Part shown: piece after piece, positions 34,175-43,066 of the stretch | How positions within the stretch are numbered: the stretch's first letter is position 1 | How the letters are laid out: each line of letters begins with the position of its first letter | Source of the DNA: Blastococcus saxobsidens | GTDB taxonomy: Bacteria > Actinomycetota > Actinomycetes > Mycobacteriales > Geodermatophilaceae | Direction of reading: 5' to 3' | Assembly: GCF_002938435.1 (NCBI RefSeq) | Contig: NZ_POQT01000002.1 | Location: forward strand, 1 to 64,000 | Length of the DNA stretch: 64,000 nt | Program-made: the position numbers and the translations under genes | The notes under the pieces: model-generated | Seen by the model: only the letters and a program-made list of their open reading frames with translations | Database searches by the model: none | Told to the model about the DNA's origin: nothing

Positions 34175-35068
34175 TCAGCGGCCGCCCGGGGTGACGAGAT
34201 AGCCGCCCGTCGTGCCGTAGGGCTCGACGACGAAGCCGAGCTGGGTGAGCACGTTCGCGACGGCGACGGTCATCGAGAACTGGACCGCGTCCCCGGCCTC
34301 GGTGCCGCGCACCTGCTGCACGCTCATCCGGTCGTGCTGCCGCCAGGTGACGACGAGACCGCCGGACTCCGGGTGCGGCGTCAGGCAGGCCCCACCGGAA
34401 CGGGGGGCGTCCGCGTCCTGGTCGTCGCAGTCGTGCAGGGGCAGACCGGCCTCCAGTAGCGCGGCCGTGACGTCCACGGCGAGCGTCGTCAGCGCGTCGT
34501 CGTCCTCGATGAACGCGGTCCACTCCACCGGCAGGCGGTCGAGCTGGCGCCCCAGCTCCTCCAGCCAGGCCCGCTCCTGCGGGGACTGCCGGCGCAGCAC
34601 GCTGCCGTCCTCGCGCTGGGCGCCGTAGACCGCGCGCGCCGTCTCGGGCAGCGCCAGGGCGAAGGCCGCCCACTCCGCGTCGATCTCGTCGTCGAAGGGA
34701 CCGGCCAGCGGCGCGCCGGGCCCGTCCACGAGCCACCACCCGGTGGCCATCGGGGCCAAGGCGGTCAGCCGCCCGGCAGGGTGCGTCGCCACGGGCACCG
34801 GTGCGGGGGTGGCCTGCGCCGCCGGCCGGTGCACGGCAGCGGGCTGCGCGGACCCCTGCGACCCGGGGCTGTTCCGGGCAGCAGCCGGCTGCTGCGGCGC
34901 GACCGTCGGGGCCGCGGTGCTCGCCTGCGGGTCACCGGCGGTGGCATCGGCGACGGCGTCCCGCCGGCTGGGTGCGCCGGAGCGTTCGAGCTCGTAGCGC
35001 GCCGTGGAACTGGCCCCCAGCACGATGACCAGCCCGAGGCTGGCGAACAGGGCGACCGCGAGCCACAT
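34175..35068 (-). CDS. Membrane-anchored protein of unknown function
   Basis: A 297-aa protein from ATG 35068. Residues 1-20 (MWLAVALFASLGLVIVLG) form one TM helix, followed by ASSTARYELER and a Pro/Ala/Gln-rich linker to about residue 90. The C-terminal 200 residues form an acidic globular domain (WWLVDGPGAPLAGPFDDEIDAEWAAFAL; ending GFVVEPYGTTGGYLVTPGG). The N-terminal module also forms the small protein at 19753-19911. The 72-aa gene upstream ends 4 nt before this ATG, so they are likely co-translated. No known domain was recognised. Confidence 0.7.
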   Translation of the reverse strand: MWLAVALFASLGLVIVLGASSTARYELERSGAPSRRDAVADATAGDPQASTAAPTVAPQQPAAARNSPGSQGSAQPAAVHRPAAQATPAPVPVATHPAGRLTALAPMATGWWLVDGPGAPLAGPFDDEIDAEWAAFALALPETARAVYGAQREDGSVLRRQSPQERAWLEELGRQLDRLPVEWTAFIEDDDALTTLAVDVTAALLEAGLPLHDCDDQDADAPRSGGACLTPHPESGGLVVTWRQHDRMSVQQVRGTEAGDAVQFSMTVAVANVLTQLGFVVEPYGTTGGYLVTPGGR

Positions 35069-35072
35069 CAGC

Positions 35073-35291
35073 TCACCAGGCACGCCAGGCCCCCCGCGGC
35101 CCCTCGCCCCAGGCAGCCGCCCGGTGCGTCCAGTCCTGGGCACGGGCCAGCAGCCCGGGGCCGGGAGCAGTCACCGGCGAGGGCAGCGGCGCGGGCTCCA
35201 TCAGCTCCAGCAGCAGTCCGATGCCGCCGTCGACGGGCAGCCCTCCACCCGTGGCGGGAGAGGTGTGCACCGACTGGCCGGACGTGTTCAC
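35073..35291 (-). CDS. Small Pro/Gly-rich hypothetical protein
   Basis: A 72-aa open frame from GTG 35291 with GAGGAG six bases upstream. The sequence has a short hydrophobic stretch (GGIGLLLELMEPAPLP) and ends in Trp-rich AAWGEGPRGAWRAW. The stop is 4 nt before the next gene on the same strand. No family was recognised. The strong ribosome site and tight spacing support a real gene. Confidence 0.55.
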   Translation of the reverse strand: MNTSGQSVHTSPATGGGLPVDGGIGLLLELMEPAPLPSPVTAPGPGLLARAQDWTHRAAAWGEGPRGAWRAW

Positions 35292-35755
35292 GCTGAGCTC
35301 CTCACGGTCGTGCTCCGCGGCTGGGGAAGCGCCGCGGACAGCCCGAAGGCTAGGTCCGGGAAGGGGCTCGGAAGGCCGCCGCGGAACACCCCGTGGACGG
35401 CACGTTTCCGATTCGTTGTGGAGGCCTGTTCGGCCGGTCGATGACCCGTCCTCCGGGCGGCCGCCTTGTCGACAAACCGTGGATTCCGAGCGTGGAGGGG
35501 CGGGATCGCGGTGTCGGTCATCCCGGCGGCACTCCGGCACGACGGCGTGTCGGAGGCCGGCCGCCCGGGCGGAGCGGGGTGCTCCACGCCGGCGCGTCCC
35601 TCCCTCCATCGGCAGGGCGGCCCGCCACCGGTACCGCCGCAGGTCCATCAGGGGCCCAGTCGTCCGCTCCGGGGGTTCTGTTCGCTTCGGCGGTCCTGCA
35701 GGACTGCCGGTGCGCGAGGACCACCCCCGGAGCGGGACGAGCGGCGGCCGTCGGC
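35292..35755. other. Intergenic, 464 bp, no gene supported
   Basis: Open frames here on both strands are Arg/Pro/Gly-rich and have no ribosome site or recognisable domain. The segment separates the SPFH gene end from the start of the 72-aa gene. A TCCTGCAGGA palindrome near 35695 could be part of a terminator for the SPFH gene. Confidence 0.5.
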
Positions 35756-36430
35756 TCAGCGGAGCGGGCCGCCGACCTCGGCGAGCCCCGGGCCACCGAG
35801 GACGACGGTGGCCCCGCCGGCCTCGATCGCCTGCAGCGTCCGGAGCTGCAGGAGCCCCGGCTGCTCGGCGACCATCTTCGCCGCGTTGGCCAGCGCCCGC
35901 GCGGCCGCGACCTCCGACCGCGCGCGCTCCAGGGCCGCCTGCCCCTGCGCGCGCGCCGTCACGACCTCCGCGGCCGCACGCCGCAGCTCCGCCGGCACCA
36001 TGACGTCGCGCAGCGCCAGCGTCTCGATGCCGATCCCGACCGCGGCCGCCGCGGCGGTGGCAGCCTCGCGGATCTCGTCCGGGACCGTCCGCCGGTCGCT
36101 GAGCAGGGTCTCCAGCGACCGCGCCGCGACGGCCTCCCGCAGCGCGAGCTGCAACGCGGCGTACAGGTGGCCGTCGGAGTCGTCGACGGCCTCGTGCCAG
36201 CGGCGGGCGTCCACGGTCCGGCAGGACACGGCGAGGCTCACCTTCACCGACAGCCCGTCGGCGGTGAGCACCTCCTGGGTCGGGACGACCAGCATCCGCG
36301 GCCGCACGGCGACGCGGACCCTCCGCCGCCGCCACCGGGTGCGCCGGTGCGCGCCGGCGCCGAGCACCTCCTCGAAGCGCCCGTCGCGGTAGACGAGCAC
36401 CCGTTCCCACTCCTGCACGACGATCCGCAC
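35756..36430 (-). CDS. SPFH/Band 7 domain protein (slipin-like)
   Basis: A 224-aa protein without an N-terminal TM helix. The SPFH core starts at once: VVQEWERVLVYRDGRFEEVLGAGAHRR, with VLTADGLSVKVSLAVSCRTVDARRW and YAALQLALREAVAARSLETLLSDRR. A coiled-coil tail follows (AAAEVVTARAQGQAALERARSEVAAARALANAA), then LQAIEAGGATVVLGG. These proteins form membrane scaffolds that organise proteases and lipids. GTG 36430 follows GGAGGGAGG about 10 nt away. It is shorter than classical slipins (about 250-280 aa) because the N-terminal membrane anchor is missing. Confidence 0.85.
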   Translation of the reverse strand: MRIVVQEWERVLVYRDGRFEEVLGAGAHRRTRWRRRRVRVAVRPRMLVVPTQEVLTADGLSVKVSLAVSCRTVDARRWHEAVDDSDGHLYAALQLALREAVAARSLETLLSDRRTVPDEIREAATAAAAAVGIGIETLALRDVMVPAELRRAAAEVVTARAQGQAALERARSEVAAARALANAAKMVAEQPGLLQLRTLQAIEAGGATVVLGGPGLAEVGGPLR

Positions 36431-36708
36431 GTCCGACGACCTCCCTCCGGTGTCCTGGGGACGCGGACCGCCCGGCGCGTGGTCGGGCGGCGGCGGGGAG
36501 CGCACGGGGCGCTGCAGACCGCCGACACCGGGATGACCACGCGCCGAACGGCGTCGGGAGTCGAACCCGCGCGTTCCTGAGACGCTTGCCCACATGGCAT
36601 GCCCGTGACCGACGCGCAGGACCTGCGGCGGCGATGCCGCCCGGCTGCTGATCACGAGCGGAGGGACGGTAGCGAGGGACCGGGCCCGCCCGCACCCGGT
36701 TTTCCGGA

Positions 36709-38855
36709 TCAGGGGCTGGTCAGGACGACGAGCCGCTGGGTGGCCCTGGTCATGGCGACGTAGCGGTCGACCGCGCCCTCGATCCCACCGCCGAACCTCT
36801 CCGGGTCGACGAGGACGACGAGGTCGAACTCCAGCCCCTTCCCCAGCGCCGGCGTCAGCGACCGGACGCGGGAGGTCGCCGGGAACGCCGGATCCCCGAT
36901 GACGCAGGCGACGCCCTCGTCGTGCTCGGCCAGCCAGCCGGCGAGGACCGCGTCCCGCTCCGACAGCCGCCCGTGCACGACGGGCACGCCGCTGCTGCGG
37001 ATGGAGGTCGGCACGTTCGCGTCCGGGCGCGCGGCCCGGATGACCGGCTCGGCCTCGGCCATGACCTCCTCCGGCGTCCGGTAGTTGAGGGTGAGGGAGG
37101 CGAGGGTGACGCGGTCGAGCCCGACCCGCTCCAGCCGTTCCTGCCACGACTCGGCGAACCCGTGCCGGGCCTGGGCGCGGTCACCGACGATGGTGAAGCT
37201 CCGGGACGGGCAGCGCAGCAGCAGCATCTGCCACTCGGCGTCCGTCAGCTCCTGGGCCTCGTCGACGACGATGTGCGCGAACGGGCCGGCCAGCACGTCC
37301 GGGTCGGCGGTGGGCAGCGCCGCCCGGTCGACCAGGGCGTCCTGCAGGTCCCCGTGCCGCAGGCTGGTCATGAGCAGCAGCTCGGAGTCGTCGGCCGCGA
37401 TCAGCTCCTCGATGACGGTGGCCATGCGCTCCCGCTCGGCCGCGACGACCGCCTCCTGCCGCCGGGTGCGCCGCGCGCTCTCCGGATCCCCGAGCCGCTG
37501 GCGTGCGGCGTCCAGGAGCGGCAGGTCGGACAGCGTCCAGGCCTGGGCGTTGTCGCGCTGCAGCGTCCGGACGTCCTCCGGGCTCAGCCACGGGGCGCAC
37601 GTCCTCAGGTAGGCGGGCACCGACCACAGGTCGCCGACGACGTCGGCCGCCTCGAGCAGCGGCCACGCCCGGTCGAAGGCGGCGCGCAGCTCCCGGTTCC
37701 GGGACAGCGACGTCCGCAGGTGCTCGCCGTCCTCGTCGCCGTCGGCCTTGTCCTCGAGGATCGCGAGCAGCTCCTCCCAGACCTGGGCACGCGCCTCGTT
37801 GTGCGGGGTCCCGGGGTCGGGCGCCTCGAAGGCCTCGGCCCAGTCGTCGGCGGTCAGGTGGAGGTCGGAGGAGTCGGTCTCGACCGTCATGCCCCTGCGG
37901 GGCGGCTCCTCGTGGAACCGGACGGCGGCCTCGATCGCGCGCACCAGGTCCGCGACGCCTTCAGGCGGGCGACCTCGGGGTCGTTCTCGGCCGGTGCGGC
38001 CGCACCCACGGGGACGAGGTCGCGCAGGGTGCAGGTCCGCACGCCGTCCTCGCCGAGGCCGGGGAGGACGTCGGAGACGTAGGCCAGGTACGGCTCGTGC
38101 GGCCCGACGAACAGCACCCCGCCCCGGTCGTGGCCCAGGCGCGGATCGGCGTAGAGGAGGTAGGCGGTCCGGTGCAGGGCGACGACGGTCTTCCCCGTGC
38201 CCGGTCCACCGTCGACGACGAGTGCACCCTGGGAGCCCGCGCGGATGATGGCGTCCTGGTCGGCCTGGATGGTGCCGAGCACGTCGCGCATGCGCGCCGA
38301 CCGGTTGCTCCCGAGGCTGGCGATGAACGCCGACTGGTCGTCGAGCGCGGCATGCCCCTCCAGCCCCTCGGGGGTGAACACCTCGTCCCAGTAGTCGGTG
38401 ATCCGGCCGCGGGTCCAGCGGTACCGGCGGCGGCTGATCAGGCCCATCGGGTGGGCGTGGGTGGCGCCGAAGAAGGGCTCGGCCGCCGGTGACCGCCAGT
38501 CGAGCAGCAGCCGGCGCCCGGTGCTGTCGGTGAGCCCCAACCGGCCGACGTAGACGGGCTCGGGGTCGTCGGCGGCGACGATGCGGCCGAGGCAGAGGTC
38601 CAGGCCGAACCGGCGGAGGGTGCGCAGGCGGGCGCTGAGCCGGTGGATCTCCAGGTCCCGGTTGAGGGCTTCCTCCCCGCTGCCGCCGGGCCTACGGCGT
38701 TCGGCGTCGAGGCGCTCGGAGAGCTCGGCGATCGACCGCCGGAGGGTTTCGGCGACGGCGGTGAGGTGCCGCTCGTCGCCGGCGATGAGGGCCGGATCGG
38801 CCTTGGCGGAAAGGGTGCCGGGAAGGGCGAACGCGCTGGTGGTGGGGGACGTCAT
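36709..38855 (-). pseudogene. helD: HelD/HelR-type RNA polymerase helicase, broken by a frameshift
   Basis: Two frames together encode a complete UvrD-like HelD protein of about 715 aa. The N-terminal part (38855 down to about 37955) has HelD coiled-coil residues, then DWRSPAAEPFFGATHAHPMG, the motif DGGPGTGKTVVALHRTAYLL (Walker A) and VLFVGPHEPYLAYVSDVLPGLG. The C-terminal part (about 37955 down to 36709) has HIVVDEAQELTDAEWQMLLLRCP (Walker B), FTIVGDRAQARHG, LTLNYRTPEEVM and YVAMTRATQRLVVL. They join at codons LKA(S)/ADLVRAIEAAVRF, where one base appears to be missing at about 37951-37956. HelD frees stalled RNA polymerase; the HelR branch gives rifampicin tolerance. This is either a real pseudogene or a sequencing error. 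If expressed separately, the halves would be 322 aa (ending at 37887) and about 411 aa (GTG at 37944). Confidence 0.88.
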
Positions 38856-39143
38856 GGCATCAGCTCCGAGTCCGAGGCCGCGACCCTAGAACGAAATTTC
38901 CGGGCTCATGAGGAAGCCCGGGAGCTGCTACAAAGGACATGGCGGGCAGTGCTTCGCGACCGTTGCCCGCGAGGTGTCACGACGCGGTGCCGCGGGCCCG
39001 GAGTGCCTCGACCCGGCAGGGGCGGCCCGGGGGCCGTGGTCCCGACCACCGGGCCTGGAGGCATGGGCTGCCGGGCGGCCGGCTGTCCGGCGTCCCGGTT
39101 CTCCCGCGGGCTCACGGCCCCGGGGTCTCGCCGTCCGGGTGGG
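38856..39143. other. Intergenic, no gene supported
   Basis: About 290 bp between the helD start and the end of the GAF-ANTAR gene. It must hold the helD promoter. The 19-bp rifamycin-associated element known upstream of HelR genes in Streptomyces (a GGGGCTT/AAGCCCC palindrome) was looked for and not found. Confidence 0.5.
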
Positions 39144-39875
39144 TCAGCCGCGCCGGGGCTTGGGCAGCTCGCCGGTGTGCACCAGTTCGTCGGCGACCAC
39201 CCGCAGCTTGGTGTTGGTGCGGTTGGACGCCTCGTTCAGGAGCTGGAAAGCCTGGTCGGCGGTCACCTTGTACCGCTCCATGAGGATGCCCTTGGCCTGG
39301 TCGATCACCGCGCGGGACTCCAGCGCCACCTCGAGGTTGCGCGCCACGTCCTTGGCGGCCTCGTAGTCGAACATGTTGCCCACGGCCACCGACGCATAGG
39401 GGGCGAACCGGCGGGCGGCGGACCGTGCGTCGTCGTCGAAGGCGTGGGCCTCGCGGGCGTAGATGTTCAGCGCCCCGGAGACGCCGTCGTCGATGACCAG
39501 GGGCACCGAGAGGGAACTCAGGTTGCCGTGCTCGGCCGCCCGTCGCATGTAGTCCACCCACCGGGTCTCGGTGCGGGTGTCGGGGACCTCGGTCAGCTCC
39601 CCGGTGCTGGCCGCGTGCAGGCACGGCCCCTGATTCTTGGAGTACTGCACCTCGTCCAGGGCCAGGGCCAGCTGACCGGTGGACGACACGGTGACCCGCT
39701 GATGACGGTCCTGGATGAACACCGAGGTCTCGGGGTTTCCCGGCATGACCTTCTTGCTCAGCTCGGCGACTGCCTGGAGCAGCGAGTCCATCGAGTACTG
39801 CCGCAGTGACATGCGGCCGAGCTCGTCCAGGGCCTCGTCGGCCTGCGCGCTGCGGGAGGTTTCACTGCTGGACAT
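39144..39875 (-). CDS. GAF and ANTAR domain transcription antitermination regulator
   Basis: A 243-aa soluble protein. The GAF domain is at about residues 30-170 (ETSVFIQDRHQRVTVSSTG; SSLSVPLVIDDGVSGALNIYA). The ANTAR domain follows at about 180-235 (ALESRAVIDQAKGILMERYKVTADQAFQLLNEASNRTNTKLRVVA), which binds two-hairpin RNA motifs and prevents termination. Such proteins are common and mostly uncharacterised in actinobacteria. It is the last chromosomal gene before the tRNA-integrated element. ATG 39875 (MSSSETSRSAQ). Confidence 0.92.
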   Translation of the reverse strand: MSSSETSRSAQADEALDELGRMSLRQYSMDSLLQAVAELSKKVMPGNPETSVFIQDRHQRVTVSSTGQLALALDEVQYSKNQGPCLHAASTGELTEVPDTRTETRWVDYMRRAAEHGNLSSLSVPLVIDDGVSGALNIYAREAHAFDDDARSAARRFAPYASVAVGNMFDYEAAKDVARNLEVALESRAVIDQAKGILMERYKVTADQAFQLLNEASNRTNTKLRVVADELVHTGELPKPRRG

Positions 39876-40057
39876 ACGTCAGCTCCGGTGGTGTGCACCG
39901 GGGTGGCGACCTCGGCAGGAACCCCGCACTGGGGCCCCGCGTGCATGCGCCGACTGTGTGACGCGACTACTGCTGTTGACCTTACCCCCGGGGCCCTGGT
40001 CTGGACCCACGCGGATCGCGCCGCGCGGCGGCGACCGCCGACGGAGGAGTCCGCGAG

Positions 40058-40094
40058 TGGGCCCCGTGGGGATCGAACCCACAACCCGCGGATT
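40058..40094 (-). other. 3' fragment of a tRNA gene: left attachment site of the element
   Basis: Read on the minus strand this is the last ~37 nt of a tRNA: end of the anticodon stem (AATCCGC), variable loop GGGTT, T arm GTGGG-TTCGATC-CCCAC and acceptor strand GGGGCCC plus discriminator A, without an encoded CCA. The matching 5' half (GGGCCCC...) is absent to the right. This is the classic scar of integration into a tRNA 3' end. The tRNA identity cannot be given because the anticodon is not included. A second copy inside an intact tRNA should mark the other end, beyond the window. Confidence 0.8.
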
Positions 40095-40224
40095 TCAGGG
40101 CGACATTGTCCGCCGCTGTCCGGCCGTAACCGCCGTCCCCCCTCACCTGCGCTGACAGCCCCTCGGTACGCTCCGCCACTGACCGCTGAAAGCTGTGACC
40201 TACCGTGATTTTCGAGGGCTTCTC

Positions 40225-41385
40225 GTGGGGAGACCGGCGCTGCCGATCGGCACCTTCGGCAAGATCAAGACCTACCCAACCCAAACCGGCTACCGAGCAC
40301 GCTGCCTCTACCGGGACTACGACGGCAAGGTCCGCAGCGTCGAGAAGGCCGGGCGGACCAAGGCCGGCGCCGAAGCTGCGCTCAAGCTGGCCCTGCGTGA
40401 CCGCGGTCGAGTCGTGGGCAGCGGCGACATCACCAGCGACACGCGAGTGAGAGCCGTCGCCGAACTCTGGTTCGCCGGACTGCGCGACAAGAGCCCGACC
40501 ACCCTGGAGTCCTACCGGCGCATCCTTGATCGCCACATCGTGGGCGCCGGCCCGAAGCCTGCTGGAGCCAAGGCTCCCCCCGTCCTGCTGGCCGACTTGC
40601 GCCTGCGCGAGCTCACGATCGGCATCGTCGATCGCTTCCTACTCAAGCTCGCAGAGCAACACGGCGCAGCGACAGCCAAGCTCGCCCGCAGCGTGCTCTC
40701 AGGGATCTGCGGCCTAGCGGCCCGCCACGACGCCCTGGACCGCAACCCGGTGCGAGACGTCAGCCGGGTCGAGACAACGCCACGGCGAGCCCCCAGGGCC
40801 CTCACAACGGCCCAGGCGAGACAGCTGATGGCGATGGTGACCTACGACGACGGCGCCGTGAGCCGAGACCTTCCCGACTTCATCGCCTTCATGCTGGCAA
40901 CGGGCGTCCGCATCGGAGAGGCAGCAGCGATGACCTGGGACGCAGTTGACCTCGACGCCGGCACCGTTGAGGTCCGCTCGACCGTTGTCCGGGTGAAGGG
41001 CCAGGGCCTGATCGCAAAGAGCACCAAGACCGACGCCGGCGCCCGCGCCTTGGTCCTGCCGAGCTGGTGCGTGGAGATGCTTCGCGGCCGCGGGACCGAC
41101 GGGGCCGGCCCAGTGTTTTCAGCCGTCCGGGGCGGCTGGAGGGACCCGTCGAACACCCAGAGCGATCTGCGAGCAGCCTTCACCAACGCTGGCTTCGACT
41201 GGGTGACCTCCCACGTGCTGCGAAAGACCGTCGCCACGGTGATGGATCACGCCGGATTGTCGTCTCGAGCGGCCGCCGACCAGCTCGGCCACGCCAACCC
41301 CTCGATGACCGCTGACGTCTACATGGGCCGCAAGGTCGCATCGACCGGAGCCGCCATCGCACTCGAAGCCCTCGGCCCGGCCTGA
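40225..41385 (+). CDS. Tyrosine-family site-specific integrase
   Basis: A 386-aa phage-type integrase. It has an N-terminal arm-binding region (GRPALPIGTFGKIKTYPT, then YRARCLYRDYDGKVRSVEKAGRT), a core-binding domain (about residues 75-180) and the catalytic domain. The catalytic residues are visible: Arg in ATGVRIGEAAAMTWDAVD near 227, HxxR in HVLRKTVATVMDHAG near 330, and the Tyr in TADVYMGRK near 365. GTG 40225 is chosen for GAGGG six bases upstream; GTG 40195 is in frame. It lies 130 nt from the tRNA att site, as expected for an integrase that recombines there. Confidence 0.93.
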   Translation: MGRPALPIGTFGKIKTYPTQTGYRARCLYRDYDGKVRSVEKAGRTKAGAEAALKLALRDRGRVVGSGDITSDTRVRAVAELWFAGLRDKSPTTLESYRRILDRHIVGAGPKPAGAKAPPVLLADLRLRELTIGIVDRFLLKLAEQHGAATAKLARSVLSGICGLAARHDALDRNPVRDVSRVETTPRRAPRALTTAQARQLMAMVTYDDGAVSRDLPDFIAFMLATGVRIGEAAAMTWDAVDLDAGTVEVRSTVVRVKGQGLIAKSTKTDAGARALVLPSWCVEMLRGRGTDGAGPVFSAVRGGWRDPSNTQSDLRAAFTNAGFDWVTSHVLRKTVATVMDHAGLSSRAAADQLGHANPSMTADVYMGRKVASTGAAIALEALGPA

Positions 41386-41461
41386 TCACGGCACCCGCTG
41401 TGACACCGCTCCGGCAGACCCGGTGGCGGTCCGTGACTGACCCGTCTCGTACCGTCGCCCC

Positions 41462-42055
41462 GTGGTCGATCGACGAGTTGGTCGAGAAGAGCACCGCTTG
41501 GCCTGGCACCTGGTCCGCCAGAAGCTCAAGGTCGTCCAGCAAGCGCCGTGCGGCCCGTACCGCATCGACGTCGGCATCTGGCCAGTCGCCGTCGAGGTGC
41601 ACTCCAGCGACACCGCCCCCGAGCGTTACCCGCACCTGATGAGTCGAGCGCAGTACCTCATCGAGCACGGCTGGTCGGTCTTCTATCTCTGGCTGGGTCG
41701 CCACGGGAAGTTCCTGACGGGCAAGTGGGGCACGCCTTCGGAGATCGCCTTCTACCGACACCAAGTCCTCGCCGGCGACGCTCGGCCCTTCCGCATGAGC
41801 CGGATCGGTGGGGTGCCCCACGATGAAGGCGAGATCGTCGACGGCCGCCTCGTCGTCGGGATCGCCCCCGATCCGTTGCCCGAGAACTTCACCAGTCCGT
41901 TAGCCCACAGCATCTGGGCCGCCCTCAGTGACGAGGAACGAGCCGCCTGGAAGCGCCGAGAGACCCAGCTGTGCCCGACGGGCGGGGTCGAGCCCTACGA
42001 GAAGACACCGATCGTCGTTGGTCGGGGCTACTACCGCAGGAAGATCTGGATCTGA
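41462..42055 (+). CDS. Hypothetical protein with a possible PD-(D/E)XK endonuclease-like core
   Basis: A 197-aa protein with start GTG 41462. The middle part reads YRIDVGIWPVAVEVHSSDT, then RAQYLIEHGWSVFYLWLGRHGKF. The spacing of IDVG and VEVH followed by R-x-x-Y-L and a GW-V-F-Y-LW strand resembles DUF559/Vsr-like nucleases, where Asp and Glu bind metal and the later Arg helps. The usual Lys/Gln after Glu is a His here. The C-terminal part (ALSDEERAAWKRRETQ...) is helical. Location directly after the integrase suggests a mobile-element accessory gene or a defence nuclease. This is a structural guess; a database search was not possible. Confidence 0.55.
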   Translation: MVDRRVGREEHRLAWHLVRQKLKVVQQAPCGPYRIDVGIWPVAVEVHSSDTAPERYPHLMSRAQYLIEHGWSVFYLWLGRHGKFLTGKWGTPSEIAFYRHQVLAGDARPFRMSRIGGVPHDEGEIVDGRLVVGIAPDPLPENFTSPLAHSIWAALSDEERAAWKRRETQLCPTGGVEPYEKTPIVVGRGYYRRKIWI

Positions 42056-42106
42056 CCGAGCTAGGCCCGCTGCCTTCCCCTTGGGTGCGGCGCTGAAGGC
42101 GCCTCC

Positions 42107-42850
42107 TTAGTGAGTTCGCGAGCAGGTACAAGGTGTCGTGCGACCAGCTTCATCGAAGATCCACTCGGTGAAGTCGCAGGTCGCGCAGCCCTTGTCATTG
42201 CTCCACCCCGGCAGCGCCCCAGGGAGGACAGGCGCCGAAGGCGGCGATGATCCTTGTCTCCTCCGTGGGACCCAACTTCGACGCGATGACGGTCGTAAGC
42301 CCTGTTTGCCAGATGACGATGGAGAGCCAACACCCCCACCGCCGTCCACCGGGCGGGGGTTACTCACTACATAAGTGGTTGAGACGCCATCTGTGTCGTG
42401 TAGGTGTGACCTGCGGCTTCTCGCCCTCCTCCTACCGCGGCCAGGGGTCTTGGTGAAGACGAAGTAGTACCGGTTCGTCCTCTTGCGCCGGTACTGGCCA
42501 GTGGCCTCGTCACGAACGGGAGGCGATGGGTAGACCAGGAGGTAGCCGGCGTCACGCAGCTCCCGGATGTGGCGCTGCACAGTCCGCACCGAGACGCCGA
42601 GCATGCGAGCGACGCGAACCTGCGACGGCCACACCTTCCCCGCATCGTCGCCACTGTGCTCGAGCAGGACTGCAAACGTCGCCAGCGTTGAGCGGATGAT
42701 GGAGTGATCGGATCGGACGTGGCTAAGGACCTGGCGCCGACGGTGCGGATTTTTCCGAAGCTGCCTGGTCTGACGCTCGGCGTCTCGGCGTACGGGTCGG
42801 CTTGGTCTGTCGACGTCACCGAGGACGCCGGGGTCAAGAAGTAAAGACAA
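42107..42850 (-). CDS. Helix-turn-helix protein with C-terminal Cys motif
   Basis: A 247-aa basic protein. The HTH region is at about residues 55-105: AVLLEHSGDDAGKVWPSQVRVARMLGVSVRTVQRHIRELRDAGYLLVYP, a winged-helix typical of plasmid/phage replication or regulatory proteins. A long, basic, disordered part follows. The end KGCATCDFTEWIFDEAGRTTPCTCSR has a CxxC/CxC arrangement that may bind zinc. The only start in the right place is TTG 42850, with GGAG five bases upstream. In actinobacterial integrative elements such a protein near int is often the replication initiator or the excision regulator; that role is inference. The tail is Ser/Arg/Pro-rich. Confidence 0.65.
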   Translation of the reverse strand: MSLLLDPGVLGDVDRPSRPVRRDAERQTRQLRKNPHRRRQVLSHVRSDHSIIRSTLATFAVLLEHSGDDAGKVWPSQVRVARMLGVSVRTVQRHIRELRDAGYLLVYPSPPVRDEATGQYRRKRTNRYYFVFTKTPGRGRRRARSRRSHLHDTDGVSTTYVVSNPRPVDGGGGVGSPSSSGKQGLRPSSRRSWVPRRRQGSSPPSAPVLPGALPGWSNDKGCATCDFTEWIFDEAGRTTPCTCSRTH

Positions 42851-42945
42851 AAGAGCTCCAATAGTTGCGAAGGATGAACTCGGCCTTTCGCAACTGCGCC
42901 GCCGTCGGAGCGTGAGCTACTAGCCCCACAACCAAGAAGCCCGCA

Positions 42946-42970
42946 CATCGTTTAGACGATGCGCTACAGT
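42946..42970 (-). promoter_or_regulatory. Short palindrome near a possible promoter
   Basis: CATCGT (42946-42951) and ACGATG (42956-42961) form an inverted repeat around TTAG, in an AT-richer stretch upstream of the HTH gene. TACAGT (42965-42970) could be a -10 for rightward transcription. Evidence is weak. Confidence 0.25.
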
Positions 42971-43017
42971 GGAAATGAATCTGTTGATCACTTGGGCTTC
43001 AAGGATCTGAGTTAGAG

Positions 43018-43047
43018 CGAGGGTTGGTCTGCCAGGACCGGCCCTCG
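43018..43047. terminator. Hairpin downstream of the RHH gene
   Basis: CGAGGG (43018-43023) pairs with CCCTCG (43042-43047), with an inner GGTC/GACC pairing. It lies 19 nt past the stop of the minus-strand RHH gene, where its terminator is expected. Confidence 0.5.
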
Positions 43048-43066
43048 TTGCATGTTCGGGATTGGG

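Noticed and set aside
35393-36580. 395-codon plus-strand frame over the SPFH gene
   Set aside because: Opposite to a gene with clear SPFH features; no motif of its own.
36535-36600. tRNA-like segment (GGTTCGACTCCC on the minus strand)
   Set aside because: The T-loop looks right but the T stem has a mismatch and no matching acceptor 5' strand or D arm was found. Perhaps chance or a very old remnant.
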